Below are positions 15,207 to 24,160 of a stretch of 33,699 nt of DNA, one piece after another; the stretch's first letter is position 1, and every line of letters starts with the position of its first letter. The translations under genes were made by a program, and so were the position numbers. The stretch comes from Pseudomonas viridiflava. GTDB lineage: Bacteria; Pseudomonadota; Gammaproteobacteria; Pseudomonadales; Pseudomonadaceae. The notes beneath the pieces were generated by a model that searched no databases, had not been told where the DNA came from, and saw only the letters and a list, made by a program, of their open reading frames with translations. The stretch spans positions 1 through 33,699 of the forward strand of contig NZ_LKEH01000035.1 in the NCBI RefSeq assembly GCF_001642795.1, in the 5' to 3' direction.

Positions 15207-17102
15207 TCAACCAATCAGCGTCAGCCGCTTGTTGATCGCCGCTTCGATGCCTGGCGCATCCAGGCCACACTCGGCCAGCATCTGCGCAGGTTTGGCGTGC
15301 TCGACGTATACATCCGGCAAGCCAATGTGCAGCACGGATTTGAGGATGTTTTCCCGCGCCAGGAACTCACTGACTGCAGCGCCCGCGCCACCCATGATGG
15401 CGTTCTCTTCGAGCGTGACCAGCAGTTCGTGATTGGCTGCTGCCTCACGAACGAGTGCTTCATCGAGCGGCTTCACGAAGCGCATGTCGATGACGGTTGC
15501 GTCCAGCTTCTGCGCAACGACCAAGGCTTCGGCCAGCTGCACGCCGAACACCAGAATCGCGACGCCCTGACCCTGACGACGCACCATGCCTTTGCCGATT
15601 TCAACTGGCTCAAGATCCTTTTCGATCACAGCGTTTGGACCCGTTCCGCGCGGATAGCGCACAGCGGCAGGACCGTTATGCAGGTAGCCGGTGTTGAGCA
15701 TCTTGCGCAGTTCGTTTTCGTCGCTCGGCGTCATCACCACCATGCCGGGGATGCAGCGCAGGTAGGACAAGTCGAAGCTGCCCGCATGCGTCGGGCCGTC
15801 TTCGCCCACCAGACCGGCGCGGTCGATGGCGAATAATACGTCGAGGTTCTGCACCGCCACGTCATGCACCAGTTGGTCATAACCGCGTTGCAGGAAGGTG
15901 GAATAGATCGCGACCACCGGCTTGCTGCCTTCACAGGCCATGCCCGCAGCCAGCGTGACGGCGTGCTGCTCGGCAATCGCCACGTCGAAATAACGCTCAG
16001 GGTAGCGCTCGCTGAAATCGACCAGATCCGAGCCTTCCTTCATGGCTGGAGTAATGCCCACCAGCCGTGAATCCGCTTCAGCCATGTCGCACAGCCACTG
16101 CCCAAACACACCGGAATACTTGGGGCCGCTGACCTTTTTCGGGATCGCGACAGGCGCATTCAACGGTTCGAGTTTGGTGATCGCGTGGTAGCCGATCGGG
16201 TCGACTTCTGCCGGACCGAAACCCTTGCCTTTCTTGGTGACCACATGCAGAAACTGTGGGCCTTTAAGGTCACGCATGTTGCGCAGCGTGGCGATCAGGG
16301 TCGGCAGGTCGTGACCGTCGATAGGCCCGATGTAATTCCAGCCCAGCTCTTCGAACAGCGTGCCGGGCACCAGCATGCCTTTCGCGTATTCCTCGGTGCG
16401 ACGGGCAATTTCCCAGGCACCGGGCAGGCGCGAAAGCACCTTTTTGCTGCCTTCACGCATGCTTGCATACGTGCGGCTGGAAAGGATCTTGGCCAGATAG
16501 TTAGACAGCCCGCCAACGTTGCGCGAGATCGACATGTCGTTGTCGTTGAGGATGACCAGCATGTTCGCGGCCACTTCCGGGGCGTGGTTCAACGCCTCGA
16601 ATGCCATGCCCGCCGTCAGCGCGCCGTCGCCGATTACGGCGATGGACTTGCGGTCGCTGCCCTGCAGGCGCGAGGCAATCGCCATGCCCAGAGCCGCGCT
16701 GATCGAGGTGCTGGAGTGACCAACGCCGAACGTGTCGTACTCGCTCTCGCTGCGACGCGGGAATGCCGCGACACCGTCTTTCTGGCGCAGCGTGGACATG
16801 CGCGCGCGACGGCCCGTCAGGATCTTGTGCGGGTAGGCCTGATGACCCACATCCCACACCAGGCGGTCGTCCGGCGTGTCGAACACGTAATGCAGGGCGA
16901 TGGTCAGCTCGATGACGCCGAGACCGGCACCAAAATGCCCTCCGGTCTGGCCAACGGAGTAGAGCAGTTCCAGGCGCAGCTCATCGGCCAGGGTTTCCAG
17001 CTCGGCTTCACCCAGAAGGCGCAGGCCATCCGGTGTATTGGCTCGGTCGAGCAACGGCGTAACCGGGCGCTCGCGGGGAATCTCTTTGAACGTCGTGGGC
17101 AT
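15207..17102 (-). CDS. dxs: 1-Deoxy-D-xylulose-5-phosphate synthase
   Basis: This 631-residue thiamine-diphosphate enzyme makes DXP from pyruvate and glyceraldehyde 3-phosphate, the first step of the MEP isoprenoid route; DXP also feeds thiamine and pyridoxal. The cofactor motif is complete: GDGALTAGMAFEALNHA (158-174) to NDND (186-189). The GQTGGHFGAGLGVIELTIALHYVF start region and the C-terminal transketolase-like part (FAIDRAGLVGEDGPTHAG, RYPRGTG) are present. It is downstream of ispA on the same strand after a 157-nt gap. Confidence 0.98.
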   Translation of the reverse strand: MPTTFKEIPRERPVTPLLDRANTPDGLRLLGEAELETLADELRLELLYSVGQTGGHFGAGLGVIELTIALHYVFDTPDDRLVWDVGHQAYPHKILTGRRARMSTLRQKDGVAAFPRRSESEYDTFGVGHSSTSISAALGMAIASRLQGSDRKSIAVIGDGALTAGMAFEALNHAPEVAANMLVILNDNDMSISRNVGGLSNYLAKILSSRTYASMREGSKKVLSRLPGAWEIARRTEEYAKGMLVPGTLFEELGWNYIGPIDGHDLPTLIATLRNMRDLKGPQFLHVVTKKGKGFGPAEVDPIGYHAITKLEPLNAPVAIPKKVSGPKYSGVFGQWLCDMAEADSRLVGITPAMKEGSDLVDFSERYPERYFDVAIAEQHAVTLAAGMACEGSKPVVAIYSTFLQRGYDQLVHDVAVQNLDVLFAIDRAGLVGEDGPTHAGSFDLSYLRCIPGMVVMTPSDENELRKMLNTGYLHNGPAAVRYPRGTGPNAVIEKDLEPVEIGKGMVRRQGQGVAILVFGVQLAEALVVAQKLDATVIDMRFVKPLDEALVREAAANHELLVTLEENAIMGGAGAAVSEFLARENILKSVLHIGLPDVYVEHAKPAQMLAECGLDAPGIEAAINKRLTLIG

Positions 17103-17259
17103 CAGGCGAATCGTTATAAGTAAAAGAGGCGGCAGTTTACCTTATGCATCGCAAGCTGCCCATGAAGTGCATCAGCGGCGTCCGGCTGAACCGGACCTGA
17201 TGACTGTGACCGGATGAACTGCTGTTGATTCACCCGATTTCGATGGTCGGTAATGCTGA

Positions 17260-18147
17260 TCAGTGACGGCGTTCAACGATGTAGCGGGCCAGCTCGCGCA
17301 AAGGTTCTGCTGCGTTACTGAACAAGTCTAGTGCAGTCAGCGCCTGATCGCGCAGCTCCAGGGCGTAGCCCTTGGCGGCCTCAAGCCCCAGCAAGGCCGG
17401 ATAGGTCGGCTTGTCGCGGGCAATATCCGCACCCTGGCGTTTGCCGAGGGTGGCAGTGTCACTTTCCACGTCGAGAATGTCGTCCTGCACCTGAAAAGCC
17501 AGACCTACGGCTCGGGCATACACCTGAAGTGCATCAAGTTGTGTCTGGTCGGCACGGCCGCTCGCCAGTGCGCCCAGTCGAACACTGGCTTCGATCAGTG
17601 CGCCAGTCTTGTGGCGGTGCATGTATTCCAGTGCAGCCTGATCCAGCTTCAGACCCACCGAACCCAGATCGATTGCCTGACCACCCACCATGCCGGCCGG
17701 CCCGGCAGCTGTCGCCAGAGTGCTGACCATCTGCAGGCGCGTCTGCGCGTCACGCGAGGTCAGGTTCGGCGCGAGCAGGGCGGTGAACGCCAGGCTCTGC
17801 AGGCCATCGCCCGCCAGAATCGCACAGGCTTCGTCAAACGCCTTGTGCGTCGTGGGTTGGCCGCGACGCAGATCGTCATCGTCCATCGCAGGCAGATCAT
17901 CGTGCACCAGCGAATAGGCATGGATCAGCTCGACCGCACAGGCCGCGCCATTGGCATCTTCCGCGACACCACCCAGTGCTTCACAGGCCGCATAGGCCAG
18001 CAACGGGCGCACGCGTTTGCCGCCATTCATCACGCTGTAGCGCATGGCGTCGTAGAGACGGGTCAATTCAGGAGTTGGGGCTTGGAACAGACCTTCAAGC
18101 GCCGCGTTGACGCGGGCCTGGCTTTGCGCTTGGTAGCTCGCGATCAT
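17260..18147 (-). CDS. ispA: Farnesyl diphosphate synthase (IspA)
   Basis: The 295-residue prenyltransferase joins C5 units to make farnesyl diphosphate. Both aspartate-rich motifs are intact: the first DDLPAMDDDDLRRG (83-96) and the second DDILD in FQVQDDILDVESD. The C-terminal part ends with the family-like ARYIVERRH. The ATG at 18147 overlaps the xseB stop (ATGA), and dxs lies downstream, so xseB-ispA-dxs form the usual gamma-proteobacterial unit. Confidence 0.97.
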   Translation of the reverse strand: MIASYQAQSQARVNAALEGLFQAPTPELTRLYDAMRYSVMNGGKRVRPLLAYAACEALGGVAEDANGAACAVELIHAYSLVHDDLPAMDDDDLRRGQPTTHKAFDEACAILAGDGLQSLAFTALLAPNLTSRDAQTRLQMVSTLATAAGPAGMVGGQAIDLGSVGLKLDQAALEYMHRHKTGALIEASVRLGALASGRADQTQLDALQVYARAVGLAFQVQDDILDVESDTATLGKRQGADIARDKPTYPALLGLEAAKGYALELRDQALTALDLFSNAAEPLRELARYIVERRH

Positions 18148-18389
18148 TCAGGCAATTCCGCGTCGTCGAAAGGCTCTTCGGCCAGTTCACCATCGCGCTC
18201 CAGCAACACCTGAACCTTCTGCTCGGCAGCGGTCAGAGCGCTCTGACAGTCGCGCGTCAAACGCACGCCCTGTTCGAAGGCGGTAAGAGAGTCTTCCAGT
18301 GACAACTCGCCATTCTCCAGTCGCTCTACCAGCGTTTGCAGATCAGCGAGAGACTGTTCGAAATCCAGTGCAGCTTTCTTGCGGGCCAT
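18144..18389 (-). CDS. xseB: Exodeoxyribonuclease VII small subunit
   Basis: This 81-residue protein (MARKKAALDFEQSL...) is almost entirely helical, with the family signature FEQSLADLQTLVERLENGELSLEDSL and FEQGVRLTRDCQSAL. It pairs with XseA to degrade single-stranded DNA. The start at 18389 matches the family; an in-frame ATG 36 nt further upstream (18425) is less likely. It overlaps ispA. Confidence 0.95.
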   Translation of the reverse strand: MARKKAALDFEQSLADLQTLVERLENGELSLEDSLTAFEQGVRLTRDCQSALTAAEQKVQVLLERDGELAEEPFDDAELPE

Positions 18390-18515
18390 GAGGGCATTTC
18401 CGGTAGAGATTAAACCGGGCGACACTAGCAGAGCGACGCCCGTGGGGCAAATGACGGCGACCTGTTCGGCAGCCGGATGACAGCGCTGTAGCGCTTTCAG
18501 GTTAGCCCGCCGGGT

Positions 18516-19682
18516 TCAGACTGCGGCGAAACCTGACCGCAGGTCGGCAATCAGGTCATCCGGGCTTTCCAGACCGATTTGCAGCCGCAGCATCGGGCCG
18601 TCACCGCGATCGGGGCCATGTTGTTCAATCTCGGTGATGAGGCTTTCGAAACCGCCCCACGAATAACCGATCCCGAACAGCTTCAGGGCACCGACGAAAC
18701 GATCGAGCACCTGACGATCGGTCGTTTTGAATTCGAAACTCAGCAAACCATTGCAGCCATGGAAATCCCGCTTCCAGATGGCGTGGCCCGGATCGCTCTC
18801 GAGCGCCGGATACAGCACCCGCGCCACCTGCGGTTGCTCCAGCAGCCACTGCGCAACCTGCAGGGCGTGACGCTCATGCATAGCCATACGCGCCGCCAGA
18901 CTGCGAGCGCCGCGCAGCACCAGATACGCATCGTCCGGGCTGACCGTATTGCCAACAGCGGTATTCATGGTCTTGAGGGTTTTCCAATGGGCTTCGGTAA
19001 CGCTGACACTGCCCATCATCACATCCGAATGCCCGGCAACGTACTTGGTCAGCGCCATCAGCGAAATGTCTGCACCCAGCTCAAGCGGCTTGAACAACAC
19101 GCCAGACCCCCACGAGTTATCCACAGCCAGCAGCAGGTTTCTCGCTTTGCACAGCCGCGAAAGCGCAGGCAGATCACACATGTCGAAGGTCAGCGAACCG
19201 GGCACTTCGGCATAGATCATGCGTGTGTTGGGCTTGATCAGGGATTCGATGTTGCTGCCATTCGCGGCGTAGTAATCGAACTGGATGTCGAACGCTTTCA
19301 GCATCGTGTTGGCCAGACGCCGTACCGGCCCGTAGACCGACTCCGTTATCAGCACATGATCGCCGGGACGCAAAAACGATTGAAACATCTGCGCCACCGC
19401 AGCCAGCCCGGTGGGGTACAGGCAGGTGCCGTGGGCGCTTTCCAGTTCAGTGATCAGGTCCTGCAACGCAAACGCCGTCGGGTTGCCGTTGGCACCGTAC
19501 GTCAACGAGCGCTCAGGCCCGGCCGTCCGCACTTCCGCTTCGCGCAAGGCCGCGAGGCTGTCGAACAGCACCGTACTGATCCGCACGACCGGCGGATTGA
19601 CCGACAACCCCGGACCGCTGTCTGCACTGCGGCCGCGTTGCGACAGGGCGGTATGGGCGCGTGGGTCTTTGTCGTGCGGCAT
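18516..19682 (-). CDS. metC: Cystathionine beta-lyase (PLP enzyme)
   Basis: This 388-residue enzyme of the Cys/Met metabolism PLP family splits cystathionine to homocysteine, pyruvate and ammonia. The PLP lysine is in ALTKYVAGHSDVMMG (Lys213), preceded by the AVDNSWGSG strand that carries the cofactor aspartate. RSLTYGANGNPTAFALQDLI (58-77) is typical of the fold. Family-level sequence alone does not separate MetC from other C-S lyases, but SWGGFESL near the C terminus favours MetC. The start at 19682 (MPHDKDPRAH) has CGGAG 7 nt upstream; the upstream in-frame ATG at 19712 is not needed. Confidence 0.9.
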   Translation of the reverse strand: MPHDKDPRAHTALSQRGRSADSGPGLSVNPPVVRISTVLFDSLAALREAEVRTAGPERSLTYGANGNPTAFALQDLITELESAHGTCLYPTGLAAVAQMFQSFLRPGDHVLITESVYGPVRRLANTMLKAFDIQFDYYAANGSNIESLIKPNTRMIYAEVPGSLTFDMCDLPALSRLCKARNLLLAVDNSWGSGVLFKPLELGADISLMALTKYVAGHSDVMMGSVSVTEAHWKTLKTMNTAVGNTVSPDDAYLVLRGARSLAARMAMHERHALQVAQWLLEQPQVARVLYPALESDPGHAIWKRDFHGCNGLLSFEFKTTDRQVLDRFVGALKLFGIGYSWGGFESLITEIEQHGPDRGDGPMLRLQIGLESPDDLIADLRSGFAAV

Positions 19683-19798
19683 GTGGGGCTCCGGTGTCAG
19701 ATGGCGGATCAACAGCGCATAAGGTTAAGCGATGTTGGCCATCGTGTCGGCACTGATGTGATGCTGGTTGAAGCATCACAACAGCGCCGCGTGACGCC

Positions 19799-20641
19799 TT
19801 ACTTGTCCAGATCAGACGCCTGATGCCGCTCTGGAACCTGCTCCGATTCCTCGCCCCAGGTGCGATTCACCTTCTTGCCGCGTATCACGGCAGGCCGCGC
19901 TGCGATTTCTTCGGTCCAGCGGATCAGGTTCGGGTATTCGTGCACCGATAGAAACTCTGCCGCCGAATACACCTTGTTCTGCACCAGCGCGCCATACCAT
20001 GGCCAGACCGCGATGTCGGCGATGGTGTAAGTGTCGCCTCCCAGATAACGGCTTTCTCCAAGACGACGGTTCAGCACGTCCAGCTGACGCTTGGCTTCCA
20101 TGGCGAAACGGTTGATCGGGTATTCCAGTTTCTCTGGCGCGTAGGCGTAGAAATGCCCGAAACCACCGCCCAGATAAGGCGCTGCGCCCATCTGCCAGAA
20201 CAGCCAGTTCAATGTTTCGGTCCGCCCGGCCGTATCAGCGGGCAGGAAGCTGGAAAACTTCTCCGCGAGGTACAGCAGAATCGATCCCGATTCGAACACA
20301 CGCACGGGCGTGTCGTGACTGCGATCCACCAGCGCCGGGATCTTCGAGTTCGGATTGACTCCGACGAACCCACTGGAGAACTGATCGCCCTCGGAGATTT
20401 TGATCAGCCACGCATCGTATTCCGCGCCGCTGTGTCCCAGTTCCAGCAGTTCCTCCAGCATGATCGTGACCTTGACGCCGTTCGGCGTGGCCAGCGAATA
20501 AAGCTGCAGCGGGTGCTTGCCGACCGGCAGCTCCTTTTCGTGCGTAGGGCCGGCGGTGGGACGATTGATACTGGCGAAGGTGCCGCCTGACGCGGCTTCG
20601 TGCTGCCAGACCTTGGGCGGGGTATAAGGAGTGTCAGTCAT
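19799..20641 (-). CDS. yghU: YghU-type glutathione S-transferase
   Basis: The 280-residue protein matches YghU of the nu-class glutathione transferases. Its thioredoxin-like N-terminal domain is LQLYSLATPNGVKVTIMLEE...NPNSKIPALVD, with VFESGSILLYLAEKF giving the ES glutathione-binding pair. The helical C-terminal domain includes YTIADIAVWPWYG and EYPNLIRWTEEIAARPAV. Enzymes of this group bind two glutathiones and have disulfide-bond reductase activity rather than classic conjugation. The start is at 20641. It is divergent from the autotransporter across a 341-nt, palindrome-rich gap. Confidence 0.93.
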   Translation of the reverse strand: MTDTPYTPPKVWQHEAASGGTFASINRPTAGPTHEKELPVGKHPLQLYSLATPNGVKVTIMLEELLELGHSGAEYDAWLIKISEGDQFSSGFVGVNPNSKIPALVDRSHDTPVRVFESGSILLYLAEKFSSFLPADTAGRTETLNWLFWQMGAAPYLGGGFGHFYAYAPEKLEYPINRFAMEAKRQLDVLNRRLGESRYLGGDTYTIADIAVWPWYGALVQNKVYSAAEFLSVHEYPNLIRWTEEIAARPAVIRGKKVNRTWGEESEQVPERHQASDLDK

Positions 20642-20754
20642 ACGGAAGGCCTCAGTGAGTGGTGTGAGGAGGGAGTCGTTGAATGCTGAAGGTATGAGTT
20701 GAAAATCATGTCAGGCGTTCGATTGCAGATTTTTCAGTCTGCAACGGCGAGCTG

Positions 20755-20777
20755 TTGTGCAGCAGATTGCTGCACAA
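20755..20777. promoter_or_regulatory. Perfect 23-bp palindrome, candidate operator
   Basis: Arms TTGTGCAGCA / TGCTGCACAA are exact reverse complements around GAT. The size and symmetry suit a dimeric regulator; the regulator is unknown. It lies 114 bp before yghU and about 206 bp before the autotransporter. Confidence 0.5.
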
Positions 20778-20840
20778 ATCGCGGATTTCGTAGTTTTATT
20801 TTATTTATGAGTGGTCTCGAGTACAGGCTGTTGTCGTTTT

Positions 20841-20866
20841 AATGACGTCAAATAAATGATGTCATT
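20841..20866. promoter_or_regulatory. Inverted repeat around TGACGTCA, candidate operator
   Basis: Arms AATGACGTCA / TGATGTCATT match at 9 of 10 positions with a 6-nt AT spacer. Each arm is itself nearly palindromic (TGACGTCA, TGATGTCA), so two closely spaced dimer sites are also possible. Confidence 0.45.
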
Positions 20867-20982
20867 ATGATGGCCTTTCTGTATCCTCGCCGCGCCCTTC
20901 TGCGCGACGCCACTGCCCGCTATTACAGTCAGGTTCTACCACGCACGGAAGCTTGTCCAATACGCTGTTAAAGGAATGAACT

Positions 20983-23277
20983 GTGATCCCTGTTCTGCGC
21001 AAGACCCTGCTCGCCCTCTCGGTGGCCGCCTACGCGATGCCCGCATTCGCCGAAACCGTTCAACTGACCAATTCCGGTTTCAAAAGCCAGGGCCAGACTC
21101 ACACTGGCAACCTCGACATGGGCGGAAGTTATAGCGGGAGCGGTTTGCAGAATATCGTCGGTCTCAACGGTTCGAGGGTCGACAAGGATCTGATTCTCAA
21201 TGCCGTCATCAGCAGCAGCGGAGAAGGGGTGAAAGGTGTCAGCGTGGAGGGGGGCAAGATCGTCGGCACCTTCTTCAATCGTGGCCAGATCGATGTCTCC
21301 GGCAAGGGTGCGACGGGTGTTGACCTGACCACCAGCAGCTCGGGGGCTTTTGCAGAGCTTGGCTATTTCAACAACCAGGGCACCATTGTCGCTACAGGTG
21401 AAAACGCTGAAGGCGTGCGGATCGACGGCGCCAGCTTCACCGGCAACACCACGCACCTGACCAACGACGGGACTATACGCGGGCAGGGTACCGCCATCGC
21501 CATCGGTAATACCCGCTTCAATTTGCCGGGCGCCCAGCCGTGGTTCCTTGAAAGAGGCGACTTCAATATCTTCAACAATGGCTCGATCATTTCTGCCGAC
21601 AAGGCCATCGATGCCTCGGCAAGCAATCGCCCGGTCGAACTGATCCTGCGCAAGGGCAGTGTCATTGTCGGCAACCTGATAGACCTGAGTAATATTGAAC
21701 TGGAAGGTGACACGTCCTTCACGGCGACCAATACCAGCACTGACGGCTATAACATCCGTCTGAAAAAGGATGGTTTGATCCTTGTTGGCGATACGGGCAG
21801 CCCGGCGACCACCTTTACGCTGGAAGCTCCGCACACCAGCATCAATGGCGGCATTTACGTCGCAGGCAACGCTGCGCTGGCCCTGAATCTCAGCAGCGCC
21901 ACCAACGTGAATACGGCCGTCCTGAGAGTCACCGACGCCGCCCAGTTCGAACCAGGTGCCCAGATCAGGCTGGCCGCCAAGGGTGAGGATTTCAGCGCCA
22001 CAGGCACTACCTACAAACTGCTCGAAGCAGGCCGAATTGATCTGCTTGACAAAGAGGGTGTGAAAGTCGACCCGAACGGCAAGCTTGATGTCGTCAGCAC
22101 ATCGGCGCTGCTCAACGTCGACAGTTACACCGTCAGCGGTACTCAAGTGGTTGCGGTGGTGACGGCCAAAGGCAAGGAACAGGTTGCCCAGATCGTCACC
22201 GATAACGGCGGCTCTACCAATAGCCAGAAAACGCTGGTCAACCTCGTTGATGACAGCATCATCGGCAAAATGAACGATAGCGATCCGTTCAAGCAAGCCT
22301 TGCTGAACGCTGATGAAGCTCAGGTTGCCAAGCTGGCTTCGCAACTGACACCGGAAATCAACGGCGGCGCAACCCGTGCCGCGACCACCAGCCAGAGCCT
22401 GATCAGTGGCGTCACCGGCAGCCGCACCAGCTCGATACGCGGCGCGTCGTCGGGCGAAGGTTTCAAGGATGCGGGCGTATGGGTCCAGTCGCTTTATAGC
22501 GACGCCACTCAAGGCCAGCGTGACGGCGTGGCGGGCTACAACGCCTATAGCCACGGCGTTGCAGTCGGCGCTGACGGCAAGTTGAACGAGAACCTGACCG
22601 TGGGTCTGGCGTACAGCTTCATCAATACCGACGTGAATGGCAAAAACGGCAACAAGACCGAAGTCGACAGCCATGCATTCACCCTGTACAGCGGTTTCGA
22701 GCTGGGCAACTACTTTGTCGATTCCAGCCTGACCTACGGCTTCAACGACAACCAGGGCAAACGCAGCATCGCCGGTACGCGTGCCAAATCGGACTATGAC
22801 AGCGACCTGTTGGGCCTGAATCTGGTGGGCGGCTACACCTACCACGTCACCCCGCAAACGCTGATCGAGCCACGATTGGCTGCGCGTTACAGCCAGGTGA
22901 ACATCGACGGCTATCGCGAGAAAAACTCGTCGGCCGCGTTGAAGGTCGAAGACCAGCGCTATGAAGCCATCGAGCTGGGCGCGGGTGTACGCGTGGCGGG
23001 CAGCTTCGCTCTCGGCGCGGGAACGCTGGAACCGCAAGCCAAACTGATGGCGTATCACGATTTCGCCGCCGACGAGGCCAAGAGCACATCGACCTTCCTG
23101 CTCGGCAGCACACCGTTCGTGACCAGCGGTGCCAAGGCGGTACGCGACAGCTACGAAGCAGGCGTGGGTGCGGACTACAAGCTGGGGGCGATCACCCTTG
23201 GCCTGAATTACGACTACATCGGCAAGTCGGATTTCGATGCCGATGTGTTCTCGGCAAAAGTGCGTTACGACTTCTGA
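20983..23277 (+). CDS. Type V autotransporter with beta-helix passenger
   Basis: The 764-residue protein starts at GTG 20983. It has a signal peptide of about 24 residues ending YAMPAFA, a passenger of about 470 residues and a C-terminal beta-barrel (about 493-764) that ends in the outer-membrane signature KVRYDF. The passenger repeats asparagine/glycine-rich turns typical of a right-handed beta-helix: FFNRGQIDVSGKGATGV, YFNNQGTIVATGENAEGV, HLTNDGTIRGQGTAIAI. The barrel region reads VWVQSLYSDATQGQRDGVAGYNAYSHG... as in the pertactin-like autotransporter domain. No protease or lipase catalytic motif was seen in the passenger, so adhesion or surface binding is more likely than enzymatic activity. 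The downstream lipoprotein gene begins in its stop codon. Confidence 0.93.
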   Translation: MIPVLRKTLLALSVAAYAMPAFAETVQLTNSGFKSQGQTHTGNLDMGGSYSGSGLQNIVGLNGSRVDKDLILNAVISSSGEGVKGVSVEGGKIVGTFFNRGQIDVSGKGATGVDLTTSSSGAFAELGYFNNQGTIVATGENAEGVRIDGASFTGNTTHLTNDGTIRGQGTAIAIGNTRFNLPGAQPWFLERGDFNIFNNGSIISADKAIDASASNRPVELILRKGSVIVGNLIDLSNIELEGDTSFTATNTSTDGYNIRLKKDGLILVGDTGSPATTFTLEAPHTSINGGIYVAGNAALALNLSSATNVNTAVLRVTDAAQFEPGAQIRLAAKGEDFSATGTTYKLLEAGRIDLLDKEGVKVDPNGKLDVVSTSALLNVDSYTVSGTQVVAVVTAKGKEQVAQIVTDNGGSTNSQKTLVNLVDDSIIGKMNDSDPFKQALLNADEAQVAKLASQLTPEINGGATRAATTSQSLISGVTGSRTSSIRGASSGEGFKDAGVWVQSLYSDATQGQRDGVAGYNAYSHGVAVGADGKLNENLTVGLAYSFINTDVNGKNGNKTEVDSHAFTLYSGFELGNYFVDSSLTYGFNDNQGKRSIAGTRAKSDYDSDLLGLNLVGGYTYHVTPQTLIEPRLAARYSQVNIDGYREKNSSAALKVEDQRYEAIELGAGVRVAGSFALGAGTLEPQAKLMAYHDFAADEAKSTSTFLLGSTPFVTSGAKAVRDSYEAGVGADYKLGAITLGLNYDYIGKSDFDADVFSAKVRYDF

Positions 23278-24140
23278 TGACGAACTCCCGTCCCGGCCCT
23301 TATCGCTGGGGCGTTTTCCTTCAGGCTTTGATGGCGCTGCTGATCGGCGCCCTCATCGCAGGCTGCCAATCGCCGCGTCAGGCATTGCAACAACTGGCTG
23401 ACGAGCATGGTCGGCAACTGCAAATCCTGCCCGGCCAGCCGTTCGGGCTGGCTGCGCTGCTGCCGAACCATGTTCCGCCTGCGGGCCGTCTGCGCGTTTA
23501 CCTTGAAGGCGACGGTCATGCCTGGGCCACTGCGACCCAACCCAGCCTCGACCCCAGCCCCCGAAAATTGCTGGTGCCGCGTCTGGCCATCGACGACCCG
23601 ACACCCAACGCCTACCTCGCACGACCTTGCCAGTTCCTCACCTCGCCTGGCTGCAAGACAGCGCTCTGGACAGATCGACGTTTCTCGCAGGAGGTCGTCA
23701 CCAGCCTCAGCCAGGCACTTGACCTTCTGAAACAGCGTTATGGCAACCCGTCATTCGAACTGGTCGGCTACTCCGGCGGGGCCGCCCTGGCGCTGCTGCT
23801 GGCTGCTCAGCGAGATGACGTGACCCAAGTCCAGACGCTCGCAGGCAACCTCAGCCCGCGCCTATGGGCACACACCCATCACCTGACACCCCTTGCAGGC
23901 TCACTCGATCCACTGGACTACCCGCGTCGGTTGGCGGGCATCCCTCAACGGCATTTCTCAGGGGCTCTGGATGAAGTCGTTCCGACTGCGCTGGCACAGG
24001 CGTATCGCGAGCGGTTGCGCAGCGGTGTGTGCAATCGGGTGGTGGTGGTTGAGGGCGTGAGCCATGAGGCCGGATGGGACAGGGTCTGGAGGCTTTGGAG
24101 AGATCGGGGGCTAGACAGGTCTGGTGAGTGTGCGGATTAG
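23277..24140 (+). CDS. Lipoprotein alpha/beta hydrolase coupled to autotransporter
   Basis: This 287-residue protein has a signal with lipobox IAGC (Cys30), followed by an alpha/beta-hydrolase fold. The nucleophile elbow GYSGG (Ser166) is clear. An aspartate in SGALDEVVP and a histidine in GVSHEAGW can complete the catalytic triad, so it should be an active esterase/lipase-like enzyme. Its start shares one base with the autotransporter stop (TGATG), implying coupled translation. A link in function, such as processing the autotransporter or its ligand at the cell surface, is inferred only. It ends 20 nt before the convergent hydrolase gene. Confidence 0.88.
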   Translation: MTNSRPGPYRWGVFLQALMALLIGALIAGCQSPRQALQQLADEHGRQLQILPGQPFGLAALLPNHVPPAGRLRVYLEGDGHAWATATQPSLDPSPRKLLVPRLAIDDPTPNAYLARPCQFLTSPGCKTALWTDRRFSQEVVTSLSQALDLLKQRYGNPSFELVGYSGGAALALLLAAQRDDVTQVQTLAGNLSPRLWAHTHHLTPLAGSLDPLDYPRRLAGIPQRHFSGALDEVVPTALAQAYRERLRSGVCNRVVVVEGVSHEAGWDRVWRLWRDRGLDRSGECAD

Positions 24141-24160
24141 CGGCTGACGTCCGGCGTCCT

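Larger units (their letters stand above)
20642..20982. promoter_or_regulatory. Divergent intergenic region rich in palindromes
   Basis: This region between yghU and the autotransporter holds no gene. It contains a 7-nt inverted repeat (TTGCAGA / TCTGCAA, 20723-20744), a perfect 23-bp palindrome (20755-20777) and a 26-bp inverted repeat around TGACGTCA (20841-20866). The AT-rich stretch 20780-20870 may hold the autotransporter promoter. AAGGA precedes the GTG start at 20983. Confidence 0.6.

Noticed and set aside
20968..23058. 696-residue open frame antisense to the autotransporter
   Set aside because: It is the mirror of the GC-rich autotransporter frame; it shows no domain, signal or ribosome site.
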